Positions 6,250 through 6,278 of a stretch of DNA of 6,278 nt are shown here, in pieces. The notes below the pieces were generated by a model that saw nothing but the letters and a program-made list of their open reading frames with translations, ran no database searches and was not told where the DNA came from. A program made the translations under genes and the position numbers. The DNA is from Bacteroidales bacterium H3. GTDB lineage: Bacteria; Bacteroidota; Bacteroidia; Bacteroidales; Muribaculaceae. Each line of letters begins with the position of its first letter. The stretch's first letter is position 1. The DNA lies in the NCBI GenBank assembly GCA_001701135.1, contig DAAN01000011.1, forward strand, positions 1-6,278, given 5' to 3'.

Positions 6250-6278
6250 CGCGGGATGGAGCAGTGGTAGCTCGTTGG
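6250..6278 (+). tRNA. Initiator tRNA-Met (fMet), 5' part
   Basis: The window ends inside this gene. CGCGGGA is the acceptor arm, TG the connector, GAGC and GCTC the D stem around AGTGGTA, then G and the first bases of the anticodon stem (TTGG). The 5' end CGCGGG with C at position 1 is typical of bacterial initiator tRNA, whose C1 does not pair with A72. The anticodon lies beyond the window, so the CAT identity is inferred from close likeness to the E. coli initiator tRNA. Confidence 0.85.

Overview
The window looks like chromosomal DNA of a Bacteroidales bacterium, plausibly of the Muribaculaceae (the family is an inference). Three things point there. Promoter-like sites follow the Bacteroidetes pattern, TTTG or TTG about 20 bases before TAnnTTTG. 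The genes lack recognisable Shine-Dalgarno sequences and have A- or AC-rich leaders. UvrA is of the form I associate with Bacteroidetes. Coding DNA is GC-rich, while the gene-free stretch around 3020-3190 is AT-rich.

Layout. Bases 1-147 hold no convincing gene. uvrA, the damage-recognition ATPase of nucleotide excision repair, occupies 148-3018 on the minus strand. A 178-base divergent region (3019-3196) holds the uvrA promoter, a 13-base palindrome between its -33 and -7 boxes, a hairpin-forming leader and a run of eight C. Rightward from it run two tandem YtxH-like small membrane proteins (3197-3394, 3419-3646), a two-helix protein of the phage holin superfamily III / YqjE type (3800-4177) and a 93-residue protein of unknown function with one likely membrane segment (4194-4475). 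Next come prmA, the ribosomal protein L11 methyltransferase (4548-5399), with its own likely promoter, and a predicted secreted outer-membrane beta-barrel protein of unknown function (5463-6116). The window ends inside an initiator tRNA-Met gene (from 6250) with a very good consensus promoter.

How the genes fit together. The four small genes look like one cell-envelope cassette. Its layout resembles the E. coli stationary-phase set yqjD-yqjE-yqjK: small membrane-anchored protein, YqjE-type two-helix protein, small one-helix partner. This likeness is in layout and domain type and is not shown homology for every member. prmA and the barrel gene lie downstream on the same strand and may be read from the prmA promoter or by read-through. 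Nothing indicates a mobile element, prophage, CRISPR array or defence system. The points most worth checking are the YtxH/holin cassette, the palindrome in the uvrA promoter, the strong hairpin at 3691-3739, and the decayed tandem repeat of the prmA stop region.
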